The notes under the pieces: model-generated | Told to the model about the DNA's origin: nothing | The model's input: only the letters and a program-made list of their open reading frames with translations | Database searches by the model: none | Part shown: piece after piece, positions 19,434-28,547 of the stretch | Numbering within the stretch: the first letter of the stretch is position 1 | Layout of the letters: each line of letters starts with the position of its first letter | From: Trichocoleus sp. FACHB-46 | GTDB lineage: Bacteria > Cyanobacteriota > Cyanobacteriia > FACHB-46 | Direction of reading: 5' to 3' | Length of the DNA stretch: 64,000 bases | NCBI RefSeq assembly: GCF_014695385.1 | Contig: NZ_JACJOD010000006.1 | Span: 496,001 to 560,000, forward strand | Translations under genes and position numbers: made by a program

Positions 19434-19871
19434 ATGTTTAATCCTTCACCCACGGACGATGCCACCTCGTTTCCGGCAGAGTTGAATCTCTTACGCACTC
19501 AAGCGGCCCGTTCTACCCCCGCTCGACGGCTAAACGCAGTTAAATCGAGATACGGAGCCAACCCGTCAGTTCCATCCTCGACCCCAGAGCGAATAGGGCC
19601 GCTAGGAATTGTCCCTACTCAAACCTCTGACGCAGGGAGTTGGCGATCGCCTCAGCCTGAAGCAGAATACGAGGGGTTTTCTAGCCTGCTCGATAGCTAC
19701 GCGGCTCCTCTAGCCCCCATGCGAGAACGGGATTTAACGGCTCTGGGTGGTCTATTTGAGCGAGAAGATATTCACGATGTTGAGACAGATATCATCCGCA
19801 ATCTGCTCACCCGTTGGCCAGAACCCTGCTGGGATGATGATCCGTTTGAGTTTCTGCAAGACTTTCTTTGA
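19434..19871 (+). CDS. Hypothetical protein
   Basis: Unrecognised protein of 145 residues from ATG 19434 (in-frame TTG 19422 and GTG 19425 also exist). The first 80 residues are Ser/Pro/Thr/Arg-rich and look disordered. The C-terminal 55 residues are acidic and more ordered (RDLTALGGLFEREDIHDVET, then LLTRWPEPCWDDDPFEFLQ), suggesting a short conserved domain with Trp residues. No signal peptide or membrane segment. It stands alone, convergent with ssb. No function assigned. Confidence 0.6.
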   Translation: MFNPSPTDDATSFPAELNLLRTQAARSTPARRLNAVKSRYGANPSVPSSTPERIGPLGIVPTQTSDAGSWRSPQPEAEYEGFSSLLDSYAAPLAPMRERDLTALGGLFEREDIHDVETDIIRNLLTRWPEPCWDDDPFEFLQDFL

Positions 19872-19949
19872 GCAAACAAAGCAAAATAAGCACCAGAAGT
19901 ACAACTGATGCTCTGACAGAGATGCCCTAGATGGTGCTAGCGCTTGGAG

Positions 19950-20459
19950 CTAGAAGGGGATGTCGTCGTAGTCTGGTTCCGCAACCGGAGGAGCTGGAGG
20001 CTTAGATTTTGTGGCCGCTCTAGGGGCAGCGTCAGGAGTACTCACGGCGGGCGCAGCTCGGTTAGCCGTAGTGGCAGCGGGTGTGCGAGCAGCGGCGGGT
20101 GCAGGTGCGACTCTAGCGGTTGTGGTTGCGGCAGGAACAGCAGCACTACTAGAACTACCATCTAAGCTGTGGATGCGCTGCACCGTTAACTCAGCACGTT
20201 TTTCCTTGAAGCCTTCGGGCCGCTCGATTGTATTCATGTTCAACCGACCCTCAATCACCACGCGATCGCCTTGGTGATAACGCTCTTGAATTTCCTGAGC
20301 CAGGTTGCCCCATCCCACGACTTTAAGCGTGGCTGGGGGGTCATCTGCCCGCAACCCGGAAAACTGCACTATCATTTCCGTGATCGGAGTTTGAGTATCA
20401 GATGTGTAGCGCAGCTGCGGGTCTTGGATAATCTCTGCCATCAAGATACAGCTATTCAT
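19950..20459 (-). CDS. ssb: Single-stranded DNA-binding protein
   Basis: OB-fold protein of 169 residues. N-terminal domain to about residue 105: MAEIIQDPQLRYT, VGWGNLAQEIQERYHQGDRVVIEGRL. A Pro/Ala-rich linker follows and the acidic tip DYDDIPF closes the protein, matching the SSB interaction tail. The ATG at 20459 has a clear AGGAGA site. A LexA-type palindrome lies about 174 bp upstream. Replication, repair and recombination partners include RecO, also encoded in this window. Confidence 0.93.
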   Translation of the reverse strand: MNSCILMAEIIQDPQLRYTSDTQTPITEMIVQFSGLRADDPPATLKVVGWGNLAQEIQERYHQGDRVVIEGRLNMNTIERPEGFKEKRAELTVQRIHSLDGSSSSAAVPAATTTARVAPAPAAARTPAATTANRAAPAVSTPDAAPRAATKSKPPAPPVAEPDYDDIPF

Positions 20460-20779
20460 AGATCAAAATTCTCCTAATCCCAGGGAGTTCAGTTTAGGGC
20501 GACAGGAACTGTTATATCAATCGTGACTCATGCTTTACCCTAATAGATCACATCCTAAGAGTTAAGTGATTTTTTGGGGCTTGAAAACAGCTTTTCCTCA
20601 ATCTCAGCTACCAGTTCTCTAATCTTGATTTTAGTACATTCGTACTTAGATTGGAGGTTGAATTAGGAAATTGCAGTACTCATTAGGACAGCGATCGCAG
20701 GTCTTGAGATAAGTTAGCGTCTCAACAGGCAGCAAACTCAGGCTAGACAAAGCTTTTGCCATCTGATAACCTCCACCTG
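20460..20779. other. ssb upstream region
   Basis: Intergenic DNA of 320 bp between two minus-strand genes. It holds the LexA-like palindrome at 20633-20646 and a larger inverted repeat around it (20617-20625 with 20648-20656). The rest is probably the ssb leader (about 160 nt) and the 3' region of the upstream gene. Confidence 0.6.
20633..20646 (-). promoter_or_regulatory. LexA-type box upstream of ssb
   Basis: On the minus strand the site reads AGTACGAATGTACT, a full match to the cyanobacterial LexA consensus RGTACNNNDGTWCB. A TAAAAT hexamer overlaps its downstream edge and could be the -10 element of the ssb promoter, so LexA binding would block the promoter. The box is also the core of a longer inverted repeat. 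Confidence 0.65.
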
Positions 20780-23332
20780 CTACATCTGCAAAAGGCTGTA
20801 AGATTCAGTTTTGGAATCTTCCCTCCCTTCCTCGCGATCGACAAAGTCTTGGACTCGTCCACGATATTCGCGCAGAATTTCGTCTACCCAACCACGGTCA
20901 TCGCTGTTGGCAAAAATATGGACTAACGGTTCTCCTGCATCCGGTAAAATCAGAACCCAGCTTTCGTGCTGATTGTTGAAAATTTTCACGCCGTCGACCA
21001 GCTCTAAGTTCTCCGCTGAATGGATTTCTACCAAGTGCCGCATCAAAGCTCCCTTCGCCGTCCAAGGGCAACGAACGGTATAAGTGCGATGGCAAACCCG
21101 TGGTAAGTCGGCCCGAATTTGACTAATGGAGCGCTCCTGTAAGGTTAGCAGCTCAATCATCTTGGCAATGCAGAACATGGCGTCAAAACCAGGATGCAGT
21201 TGCGGGAAGATAAAGCCCATTTCGCCACTGCCACCCAGGATGACATGAGAGTTGGTATGGCAGGCTTCCATGAGAGCGGTCGGGTTAGCCTTGGTGCGAA
21301 TGACTTTGCCATCATGACGACGCGCAATTTGCTCAACAGCGCTAGAGGCATGGACTGGCACTACCACGGTGCTGCGTGGATGGCTGGTCAGCATCATGTC
21401 TACCATCAAGGCAGTCAACATTTCTCCGCGAATCGGAATGCCTGCTTCATCCACCAAAATCATCTGCTCGCCATTGGCAGAAACTTGGACGCCAAAGGTG
21501 GCCCGTAACGCTTCCACTACGTGCCCTAACTGGTTTAACAAGCCCTCGCGATCGGCTGTGGTGGGAGAATTCTGGCTGAGGCTGGCGTTCAAAACCACCG
21601 CGTCGCAACCAAACTTGCCCAACAACTGTGGTAGGACTGCGCCAGAAACCGCGTATACGTAATCGATCACAACTTTGGAGCTGCTGTGCCGCACGGCCTC
21701 AATGTTAATGTGCTTCTCAAAGGCAGTGCTGTAAATGTCAATAATTTGGCTGGGGTAGACGACATTGCCAATTTCGTGAATTAAGGCACGCCGAAAATCT
21801 TCTTTAAAATAAGCCCCTTCAATTTTCTTCTCCTGCGCCTTAGAAATGTTGATGCCTTTTTGATCAAAGAACTCAATCAAAATGTGGTCGGCTCGCTCTG
21901 GATGCACTCGCACGTGAATGCCGCCCCGCACCGATAACGTGGGTACTGCCGTCCGAGCCACGGGAATCGCCGTTGCTTCTAAGTTTTGGACATTCACGCC
22001 GACCGACATCAAGCCAGCAATCAGCGATCGCGACACCATCCGAGAAATGCTGCGCTGATCGCGAGAAACCGTAACTTGTGCGCCTGGTTTCAAGGTAGAA
22101 CCATAAGCTGCACCCAGCTTCACTGCAAACTCTGGCGTAATATCGACGTTGGCTAATCCAGAGACACCCCGCTGCCCAAACAAATTGCGTTGAGCGGCAT
22201 GGCCCCAAATCAAGTTGATGTTGAGCGTCGCTCCGGACTCAACTTTCTTGCTGGGCCAGATGCGGACGTTGGGGCTAACTTGAGCTTCTTCCCCAATGAT
22301 GGAGAGTGAACCAATCACGGCGCCTTCCAGCACATGGGCGCGACGATCTACTCTGGTGCCACGGCCAATGCAGCAAGCCCGTAGATGAGCTTCTTCTCCA
22401 ACGATCGCCCCGTTCCAAATAATGGGCCGCTTCAAGTCAGCGTCGGCCCCTACCGTGACATTGTCGCCAATGACGGAGCCAGCACTGATCTGGACTCTCG
22501 ACCCAATTCGGCAGTTATGCCCAATTAGCACTGGCGCTTCAATTTTGGCAGTGGAGTCGATGTGGGTATTTTGACCAATCCAGATACCGGGCGATCGCTC
22601 TTCATAGGCGTAATCCAGCTTGACCCGTTGTTGCAACCCATCGTATTGAGCGTCTCGATAAGCTTCCAAATGGCCAACATCGCACCAATATCCCTCAGCG
22701 ATATAGCCATACATTGGCTCGTCTTTTTCGAGGAGTAAAGGAAAGAGATCTTTAGAGAAGTCAGACTCCTGATTGTTGGGTAGGTAGCCTAAAACTTCTG
22801 GCTCCAAAATGTAGATGCCAGTATTAACAGTGTCTGAGAAAATTTCGCTAGTTGAAGGTTTTTCTAAAAAGCGTCGAATACGATCTTTTTCATCAGTAAT
22901 GACAACTCCAAACTCAATTGGGTTGGGCACACGGGTCAATACTAAAGTTGCTTTTGATCGCTTTTGTTTATGAAATTCAATGGCGGCAGTTAAATCAAAG
23001 TCGGTGATACTATCACCACTAATTACTAAAAATGTTTGATCAAGTAATTCAGAAATATTTTTAACGCAACCTGCCGTTCCTAAAGGCTGGTCTTCCTCTA
23101 CGGCATAAGTCATTTGTACGCCAAAATCACTGCCGTCTTGGAAGTAATCTCGCATTACATCAGGTAAATAATGCAGTGTCGCAATAATCTCAATAATACG
23201 ATGCCGCTTTAATAAATTAACAATGTGCTCGGCGATCGGTCGATTTAGAATCGGGACCATGGGTTTAGGAAGATCACAGGTTAGCGGTCTGAGCCGCGTC
23301 CCTGAGCCTCCGGCCATCAGCACTGCTCGCAT
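20780..23332 (-). CDS. Nucleotidyltransferase fused to a degenerate phosphomannomutase-like domain
   Basis: Large cytosolic protein of 850 residues. Domain 1 (about residues 1-230) is a sugar-phosphate nucleotidyltransferase with intact MAGGSGTRLRPLT and LPKPMVPI, mannose-1-phosphate guanylyltransferase-like. Domain 2 (about 250-380) is a left-handed beta-helix of hexapeptide repeats. Domain 3 (about 385-840) is phosphohexomutase-like, but the catalytic serine motif (TASHNP in active enzymes) is replaced near residue 467 by VRVHPER and the metal loop (DGDxDR) near residue 619 by SANGEQ. Thus GDP-mannose or related nucleotide-sugar synthesis is likely, and mutase activity is doubtful. Cyanobacteria commonly encode this fusion. 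Monocistronic. Confidence 0.85.
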   Translation of the reverse strand: MRAVLMAGGSGTRLRPLTCDLPKPMVPILNRPIAEHIVNLLKRHRIIEIIATLHYLPDVMRDYFQDGSDFGVQMTYAVEEDQPLGTAGCVKNISELLDQTFLVISGDSITDFDLTAAIEFHKQKRSKATLVLTRVPNPIEFGVVITDEKDRIRRFLEKPSTSEIFSDTVNTGIYILEPEVLGYLPNNQESDFSKDLFPLLLEKDEPMYGYIAEGYWCDVGHLEAYRDAQYDGLQQRVKLDYAYEERSPGIWIGQNTHIDSTAKIEAPVLIGHNCRIGSRVQISAGSVIGDNVTVGADADLKRPIIWNGAIVGEEAHLRACCIGRGTRVDRRAHVLEGAVIGSLSIIGEEAQVSPNVRIWPSKKVESGATLNINLIWGHAAQRNLFGQRGVSGLANVDITPEFAVKLGAAYGSTLKPGAQVTVSRDQRSISRMVSRSLIAGLMSVGVNVQNLEATAIPVARTAVPTLSVRGGIHVRVHPERADHILIEFFDQKGINISKAQEKKIEGAYFKEDFRRALIHEIGNVVYPSQIIDIYSTAFEKHINIEAVRHSSSKVVIDYVYAVSGAVLPQLLGKFGCDAVVLNASLSQNSPTTADREGLLNQLGHVVEALRATFGVQVSANGEQMILVDEAGIPIRGEMLTALMVDMMLTSHPRSTVVVPVHASSAVEQIARRHDGKVIRTKANPTALMEACHTNSHVILGGSGEMGFIFPQLHPGFDAMFCIAKMIELLTLQERSISQIRADLPRVCHRTYTVRCPWTAKGALMRHLVEIHSAENLELVDGVKIFNNQHESWVLILPDAGEPLVHIFANSDDRGWVDEILREYRGRVQDFVDREEGREDSKTESYSLLQM

Positions 23333-23807
23333 AAATCCTCCTTCCTAGTTTTTATTTGCGTGCTGTACTCAGTCGTCAAATGACTCGTGTTCTCTAGTCT
23401 CCTATGGCAGTAAGACTGTGGGTATCCTCCAGAAGGTAAGCTTCATGGGGATTAGCGCCATCTTCCTTGACAAAGCAAACCAACCGGATCGCGGAGTCAC
23501 TCCCTCTGGTCAACCATCTTGTAGATTGCAATGGTTGACTATCTCAAGCGCTAGAAACTAACGAATAGCAGAGAAAAAAGTAATCTAGGTTCTGCTTACG
23601 ATTGAAGTGAAATTTTTAGACCGTATCCATGCTCTTACAGAATACTGAAATCTCCGATTTGCTGCATAAAGTTCTTAATTCATTAAGTTTTCTGGCGATC
23701 GCCAAGTCAGGTCAAGACCAAACATACGTTTCCAGCAAATCGAAGCTACATTGAGTGTAGAGTAGGCGCTCAGCTAAAGTTGATGTGTGAATGGGAGAGA
23801 GAGATAC
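23333..23807. other. Divergent promoter region
   Basis: About 475 bp between the minus-strand nucleotidyltransferase gene and a plus-strand small membrane protein gene. It must hold both promoters. I see no structured RNA or tRNA. Confidence 0.5.
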
Positions 23808-23987
23808 ATGACTACACTGCTTAGCCTGTTGTTACTAGGTGCTTATGCAGGTGGAGCCTGGAAGTTCTGGAGCGGTTTTCGGCGGACAAACTTTAGCCAA
23901 GGACGAATCTACTTAGGGCTGCTTTGGCCAGTGCTGATCGTGAATAAGTCCTATCGCCAAAACTTTACCAAAGCACTGAAGGGTTAA
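23808..23987 (+). CDS. Small membrane protein, hypothetical
   Basis: A 59-residue protein with one N-terminal hydrophobic helix (TTLLSLLLLGAYAGGAWKFW) followed by a basic, aromatic segment (FRRTNFSQGR) and a second short hydrophobic stretch (LGLLWPVLIV). The ATG at 23808 is preferred to an in-frame GTG at 23787 because a GAGAGAGAG purine run precedes it at good distance. The composition is like small thylakoid or plasma membrane proteins of cyanobacteria, but I do not recognise the family. A methyltransferase gene follows after 51 bp. Confidence 0.6.
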   Translation: MTTLLSLLLLGAYAGGAWKFWSGFRRTNFSQGRIYLGLLWPVLIVNKSYRQNFTKALKG

Positions 23988-24038
23988 AAACAAGCGTAGT
24001 GTTTTACAGAAATTTAGCTTCGTTAGAGGAATTAGGCG

Positions 24039-24788
24039 ATGTCTGAGAAACGTAGTAGCCGTTCCTCGAAAGCGTTTTCATCAGGCGACCTGCTCTCTAA
24101 TGTGTTAAGTCCCTCTAGCGGCAACTGGCAAGCTCAGATTGCTGGGGTTGCCCAGCGCTTCGATCGCGAATATCGCCGAGAAGCCTTTGAGCTGCCAGAA
24201 GCTGTAGAAGCGATGCCTATTTTTCAAGAATGGACCGCAGGAACCCTGCAAACGAAAACTGCCTCTCCGTTTTGGAAGATGGCTCAACCCCAAAAAAATC
24301 AGCGCTGCTTAGATTTGGGCTGTGGTGTGAGCTTTTTGATTTATCCCTGGCGCGACTGGGGCGCTTTATTTTATGGGCAAGAGATGAGCACCTTTGCCCG
24401 TGATACGCTCATTGCTCGTGGCCCCCAACTCAACTCCAAGCTATTCAAAGGGGTAGAACTGGCTCCCGCTCATCAACTCAAATACGAGCCTGCTTTCTTT
24501 GACCTGGCGATCGCGACTGGCTTTAGTTGCTACTACCCATTGGAGTACTGGCAAGCCGTCATGACCGCAGTCAAGCGAGTCCTGAAGCCAGGAGCATCCT
24601 TTGTCTTTGACGTATTGAATCCAGACACACCTCTAGCAGAAAACTGGGCCATTCTAGAAACTTACTTAGGTGCAGAAGTATTCTTAGAATCGTTAGAGGA
24701 TTGGAAAAAAACAATTCAAGCGGCAGGTGGAAAAATTGTCAAAACCCAAGCTGGCGAGTTATTTCAACTCTATAAAGTGCAGTTTTGA
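24039..24788 (+). CDS. SAM-dependent methyltransferase, class I
   Basis: Protein of 249 residues with a Rossmann-type methyltransferase core. Motif I is CLDLGCGVSF near residue 89; motif IV-like FFDLAIATGFSCYYP and the following VKRVLKPGASFVFDVLNP (the post-motif segment) complete the fold. The N-terminal 80 residues are helical with a Ser-rich start. Substrate unknown. It lies 49 bp before cobK on the same strand, but nothing in the sequence ties it to corrinoid methylation. Confidence 0.75.
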   Translation: MSEKRSSRSSKAFSSGDLLSNVLSPSSGNWQAQIAGVAQRFDREYRREAFELPEAVEAMPIFQEWTAGTLQTKTASPFWKMAQPQKNQRCLDLGCGVSFLIYPWRDWGALFYGQEMSTFARDTLIARGPQLNSKLFKGVELAPAHQLKYEPAFFDLAIATGFSCYYPLEYWQAVMTAVKRVLKPGASFVFDVLNPDTPLAENWAILETYLGAEVFLESLEDWKKTIQAAGGKIVKTQAGELFQLYKVQF

Positions 24789-24837
24789 ACGTGCGGTTTT
24801 GAACCCTCAATCCAATTGCAAAAGATAAGCAAGTTGA

Positions 24838-25686
24838 GTGAAAACAAAAGGACGCATTTGGTTAATTGGCGGCACACAAGAAAGTGCTCAATTAGCCGCT
24901 GCGATCGCTGAAGCTCAACTTGCTTGTACCGTCTCAGTCACCACAGAAATCGCCAAACAGCTCTATGTCTCCTCTATTGAGAGGGCAGAGAACTATGCAC
25001 CCTTGCGAGTTTGGGTCGGACGATTAACCTCAGAGACAGCCGCATTCTTCCTACAACAGCAAGAAATTGTGGCAGTGTTGGATGCCTCCCATCCCTATGC
25101 GGTAGAGATTTCACAACTTGCGATCGCCATCACCACCCAGTTAGGCATTCCCTATCTTCGGTTTGAGCGGCCAGATTGGAAGGATGAAGGAGGAGGAATG
25201 AAGGATGAAAGGGAAAAGGGACAGAAGAAGGGATTAGTTTTTCAGAGTTTTGCTGAACTTGTGGCGACGGATATTCTTCAGGGGCAGCGGGTGTTGTTGA
25301 TTGTGGGGTATCGACCTCTGGCCCTCTTTCAGCCTTGGCAAGATCGTGCCACCTTATTTGCTCGGCTCTTACCCTCCGTTACCGCCATTGAAGCCGCGAT
25401 CGCCGCAGGCTTTACTCCCGACCGCCTGTTCGCTATGCGTCCTCCCATCTCCCCCGACCTAGAGAAAGCGTTGTGGCAACATTGGCAAATCTCTGTAGTC
25501 GTGACCAAATCCTCTGGCATTGCTGGTGGAGAAGACGTAAAGCGACAAGTCGCTGCTGAATTAGGGATACCCTTAGTCGCGATTGCCCGTCCCCCAATCA
25601 CCTACCCACAACAAACCAGCAACCTGACCACAGCCCTAGCATTCTGCCAAGAGCACCTAAGCCCAGCAAATAAACCAAAAACTTAA
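24838..25686 (+). CDS. cobK: Cobalt-precorrin-6A reductase, carrying a repeat-derived insert
   Basis: Reduces (cobalt-)precorrin-6A with NADPH in cobalamin ring synthesis. Start GTG 24838. Family marks: N-terminal RIWLIGGTQESAQLA, DASHPYAVEIS (about residue 86), YLRFERP, VLLIVGYRPLA, TKSSGIAGGEDVKRQ and the C-terminal ARPPITYPQQTSN. Between LRFERPDW and the next conserved segment there is an 18-20 residue hydrophilic insert (from about residue 114; Lys/Glu/Gly-rich), encoded by GGATGAA-type heptad repeats. The frame stays open, so the enzyme may still work. No other cobalamin gene is adjacent. Confidence 0.85.
   Translation: MKTKGRIWLIGGTQESAQLAAAIAEAQLACTVSVTTEIAKQLYVSSIERAENYAPLRVWVGRLTSETAAFFLQQQEIVAVLDASHPYAVEISQLAIAITTQLGIPYLRFERPDWKDEGGGMKDEREKGQKKGLVFQSFAELVATDILQGQRVLLIVGYRPLALFQPWQDRATLFARLLPSVTAIEAAIAAGFTPDRLFAMRPPISPDLEKALWQHWQISVVVTKSSGIAGGEDVKRQVAAELGIPLVAIARPPITYPQQTSNLTTALAFCQEHLSPANKPKT
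25178..25233 (+). repeat. GGATGAA-type heptad repeat tract inside cobK
   Basis: Purine-only tract with two exact GGATGAA units (25182-25188 and 25203-25209) and degenerate units between and after them. It matches the short tandem repeats otherwise found between genes in this window (rbcL-rbcX spacer, downstream of the SDR gene). Confidence 0.6.
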
Positions 25687-25704
25687 TTTTAGACCCCAGC
25701 GCCC

Positions 25705-25778
25705 TTTGGAGGAGGCTTGGAGGACGGTTGCGTCCTCCAACAAGGGGGTTTGGGGGATATCCCCCAAGGTTCGGATTT
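25705..25778 (+). repeat. Dispersed double-hairpin repeat, copy 1
   Basis: Starts TTTGGAGGAGG and ends TCGGATTT. Hairpin 1 is a perfect 10-bp stem with loop GTTG (25717-25740). Hairpin 2 is the palindrome TTGGGGGATATCCCCCAA (25750-25767). A second copy at 50745-50819 keeps both hairpins with different bases in the stems. Confidence 0.7.
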
Positions 25779-25838
25779 CAAGAGAAACACTATGACCAGC
25801 GATTCAAGACCAGCGATCCAAACAGTTAGCGCTAAACC

Positions 25839-26108
25839 TTAAACCGCCTGAATCCACTCATAGACGTTGTATTCCGTCCAGATCCCATTTTGCCAATAAG
25901 GATCAGCCTCAACCAACTGCCGAACCGTCTGCTCATCTTCCGCCTCATAAATGCCGAAGCACTGAGCCAAATCCTTCGTGGGGCCAATCGTAACCAAAGT
26001 CCCAGCCGCCTTTTGAGCCGCAAGACCATCTAAGTGAGCTTGGCGAAAAGGAGCGCGTTTCTCTAAGACATTCTCACAGTAACGTCCCTGCATCACATAT
26101 TTAGGCAT
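25839..26108 (-). CDS. YciI family protein
   Basis: Small protein of 89 residues with a ferredoxin-like YCII fold. Typical text: RAPFRQAHLDGLAAQKAAG (His/Asp of the putative active site), GPTKDL and the C-terminal ADPYWQNGIWTEYNVYEW. Some relatives are dehydrochlorinases or small-molecule binding proteins; function here is unknown. It begins 6 bp after the pheT stop, so it is almost surely translated from the pheT mRNA. Confidence 0.85.
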   Translation of the reverse strand: MPKYVMQGRYCENVLEKRAPFRQAHLDGLAAQKAAGTLVTIGPTKDLAQCFGIYEAEDEQTVRQLVEADPYWQNGIWTEYNVYEWIQAV

Positions 26109-26114
26109 AAACGA

Positions 26115-28547
26115 TTAACTTCTCAGCTCAACACGGAACTTTTCTACTAAAGCCTCGCGCACCTTCTGGTGTACAGGCTCAATATCTGCGTCCGTCAAAG
26201 TGCGATCGCTAGCTCGATACACCAAACGGAAAGCCAAGCTGCGTTGCCCAGTCGGTACAGTCTCACCCCGGTACTCATCGAATAACTCAACCCGATCCAG
26301 GAGATCTCCCGCCGCCTTAATAATCGTGCGTTGCAATTCAGCTACAGAGACTTGTACGGAGGCAAAGAAAGCAATATCGCGATCAGACGGTGGATAAGTT
26401 GAGAAAGGACGGAAAGCAGGGGTAATATTTTCGTCTTGGTCTAACTCATTTAAGAGTACATCTAGCACCAACTCAAACACATACACAGACTCAGGTAAGC
26501 CTCGTTCTTGCCGCAGTTGCGGATGCAGTTGACCAAATGTTCCTAAACGGTTGCCCTTGATCCATAGAGAAGCAGTACGGCCAGGATGGAGACGAGAGTC
26601 CCGACGATCTGGCTGATATTCCACCGCAATATCTAGGCGCTGAAAAACGCTGTCCAGAATTCCTTTGGCTTCAAACCAGGACAGTGGTACATCCCGACCA
26701 CTTTGGAGCCACTTGCCTTCTTTAGGGTCGCCGCCAAGAATACCGCCCAGCGCATCGGCCTCCGCTAATCCATCCTCCTCTTTCCAGAAGATGCGGCCAA
26801 TTTCAAAACCATTCAGGGGACCGTTGCCTTGCTCCAAATTGTACTGGAACGCATCAATCAAACCAGCGATCAGATCGGTGCGGAGAGCTGAATACTCCAC
26901 AAACAAAGGGTTGGCGATCGCAACCTGCCGATCCTCACCGGGCTTCACCAGAGAATATTGAATGAGTTCAGTTAAACCAGCAGCCCGTAAGCATTCGCGG
27001 ATTCTGCGAGTCAAAACTTGGTCAACGGAGAGATATCCAGGTTCCGTTTTGTTGGGTAGCGTATCGCAGAACTTGTTGTAGCCGTAGAGCCGCGCAATTT
27101 CTTCAATCAGGTCAATTTCTCGCTCTAAGTCGCGGTAGCGATAGGGTGGCACCGTAACCGTCCAAACCCCTGGCTGAGAAGTGGGGGCCAAGCTACATCC
27201 CAAGCTCGTTAAAGTCCGCTCTACCTCAGCAGCAGGCAAGTCACCCACATCATCCCCGACCTCAATCGGACCTAGGATTTGGTTGACGCGATCCAAACGC
27301 AGCTCAATCGAACGGGTCCAAGATTGATCTGCGCGGGTTTCTGTCTCTTGAGCAACGACTGTACCTTGGGCTAACTCTGTGAGTAATTGCAAGGCGCGAC
27401 GGCAAGCAACCGTTAGCTCGGCTTGGTTGACTCCTCGCTCATAACGAGCCGAAGCTTCGGTACGTAAACCCTGGCTTCGAGCCGATCGCCGGATAGCTCC
27501 TGGATCAAATAGCGCTGCTTCTAGCACTAAGTTTTGGGTGCCTTCATGGACTTCAGTTTCTTCTCCGCCCATTACCCCTGCTAAAGCAACGGGGCGATCG
27601 TTGGCTGTAATTAACAGTGTTTGTTCTTGGAGCGTGCGGGACTGACCATCTAGGGTCTTAAGCGATTCTCCTGTTTGCGCGAATCGCACCCCAAGGGTGA
27701 GGTTAGAACCTCCAGCTACAGCTTGTAGGCGATCGCGATCGAAGGCATGCAGAGGCTGACCCCACTCCAACAAGACGTAGTTAGTGATATCGACCACGTT
27801 GTTAATCGGTCGCACACCAGACGATTGGAGTCGCTGCTGCAACCAAGCTGGAGATGGAGCAATCTTGACCTGCTCAATCACCGTACCAATGTAGGTCGGA
27901 CAAGCTTGTGGTTCAGAGATTTTTAAGGTCAAGCTAGCAGAACTCGTCTGAACTGCAACATCGGCAGGCTCAGGTAAGCGCAGTGTGGCTCCCGTAAAGG
28001 CGGCAACTTCCCGCGCAATCCCAACCAGGCTGAGGGCATCGGCTCGATTGGCCGTCGAAGTGACATCCAAAATCACATCTTCTAAACCTAGGAGGGGCCG
28101 CACATCACTACCAGGCTTTAAGTCTGCTTGGGTAAAGATGTGAATGCCTTCTGATTCTTTGGCTAAACCTAATTCCGTCAGCGAACAAATCATCCCTGCT
28201 GAGGGCACGCCTCGCAATTTGGCTGGACGAATTTTTAGGTCAATGTTTGGTAGATAGGTGCCTAAGGTTGCTACGGGTACATAAGCGTCGGCTCGGACAT
28301 TCGCCGCCCCGCAGACAATATTGGCAGGTTCATCTGCACCAATATCGACTTGGCAAACCCGCAACTTGTCAGCGTTGGGGTGAGGTTGGCACTCTAAAAC
28401 TTTTCCGACCACCACCCCATTCGCCCAAGTCCGGCGGTCTTCAATATCTTCAACCTCAAACCCAGCCATCGTCAGGGCTTCAGCCAGTTCCTCTGGGGTC
28501 ATTGTAATGTCCACCAGTTCCCGCAGCCAGTTCAGAGAAATACGCAT
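26115..28547 (-). CDS. pheT: Phenylalanine--tRNA ligase beta subunit
   Basis: Beta subunit (810 residues) of the alpha2beta2 synthetase that charges tRNA-Phe and edits Tyr-tRNA-Phe. Domain order: N-terminal [20 protein letters not shown] tRNA-binding region ([21 protein letters not shown] near residue 46), B3/B4 editing domain ([22 protein letters not shown] near 250), B5, catalytic-like core, and the C-terminal anticodon-binding FDX domain ([14 protein letters not shown] near 715). Length is standard. pheS is not adjacent, as is usual in cyanobacteria. The YciI-like gene follows directly. Confidence 0.96.
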   Translation of the reverse strand: MRISLNWLRELVDITMTPEELAEALTMAGFEVEDIEDRRTWANGVVVGKVLECQPHPNADKLRVCQVDIGADEPANIVCGAANVRADAYVPVATLGTYLPNIDLKIRPAKLRGVPSAGMICSLTELGLAKESEGIHIFTQADLKPGSDVRPLLGLEDVILDVTSTANRADALSLVGIAREVAAFTGATLRLPEPADVAVQTSSASLTLKISEPQACPTYIGTVIEQVKIAPSPAWLQQRLQSSGVRPINNVVDITNYVLLEWGQPLHAFDRDRLQAVAGGSNLTLGVRFAQTGESLKTLDGQSRTLQEQTLLITANDRPVALAGVMGGEETEVHEGTQNLVLEAALFDPGAIRRSARSQGLRTEASARYERGVNQAELTVACRRALQLLTELAQGTVVAQETETRADQSWTRSIELRLDRVNQILGPIEVGDDVGDLPAAEVERTLTSLGCSLAPTSQPGVWTVTVPPYRYRDLEREIDLIEEIARLYGYNKFCDTLPNKTEPGYLSVDQVLTRRIRECLRAAGLTELIQYSLVKPGEDRQVAIANPLFVEYSALRTDLIAGLIDAFQYNLEQGNGPLNGFEIGRIFWKEEDGLAEADALGGILGGDPKEGKWLQSGRDVPLSWFEAKGILDSVFQRLDIAVEYQPDRRDSRLHPGRTASLWIKGNRLGTFGQLHPQLRQERGLPESVYVFELVLDVLLNELDQDENITPAFRPFSTYPPSDRDIAFFASVQVSVAELQRTIIKAAGDLLDRVELFDEYRGETVPTGQRSLAFRLVYRASDRTLTDADIEPVHQKVREALVEKFRVELRS

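Noticed and set aside
19944-20277. Ser/Arg- and Ala/Gly-rich plus-strand frames opposite ssb
   Set aside because: Low-complexity shadows of the Ala/Pro-rich SSB linker.
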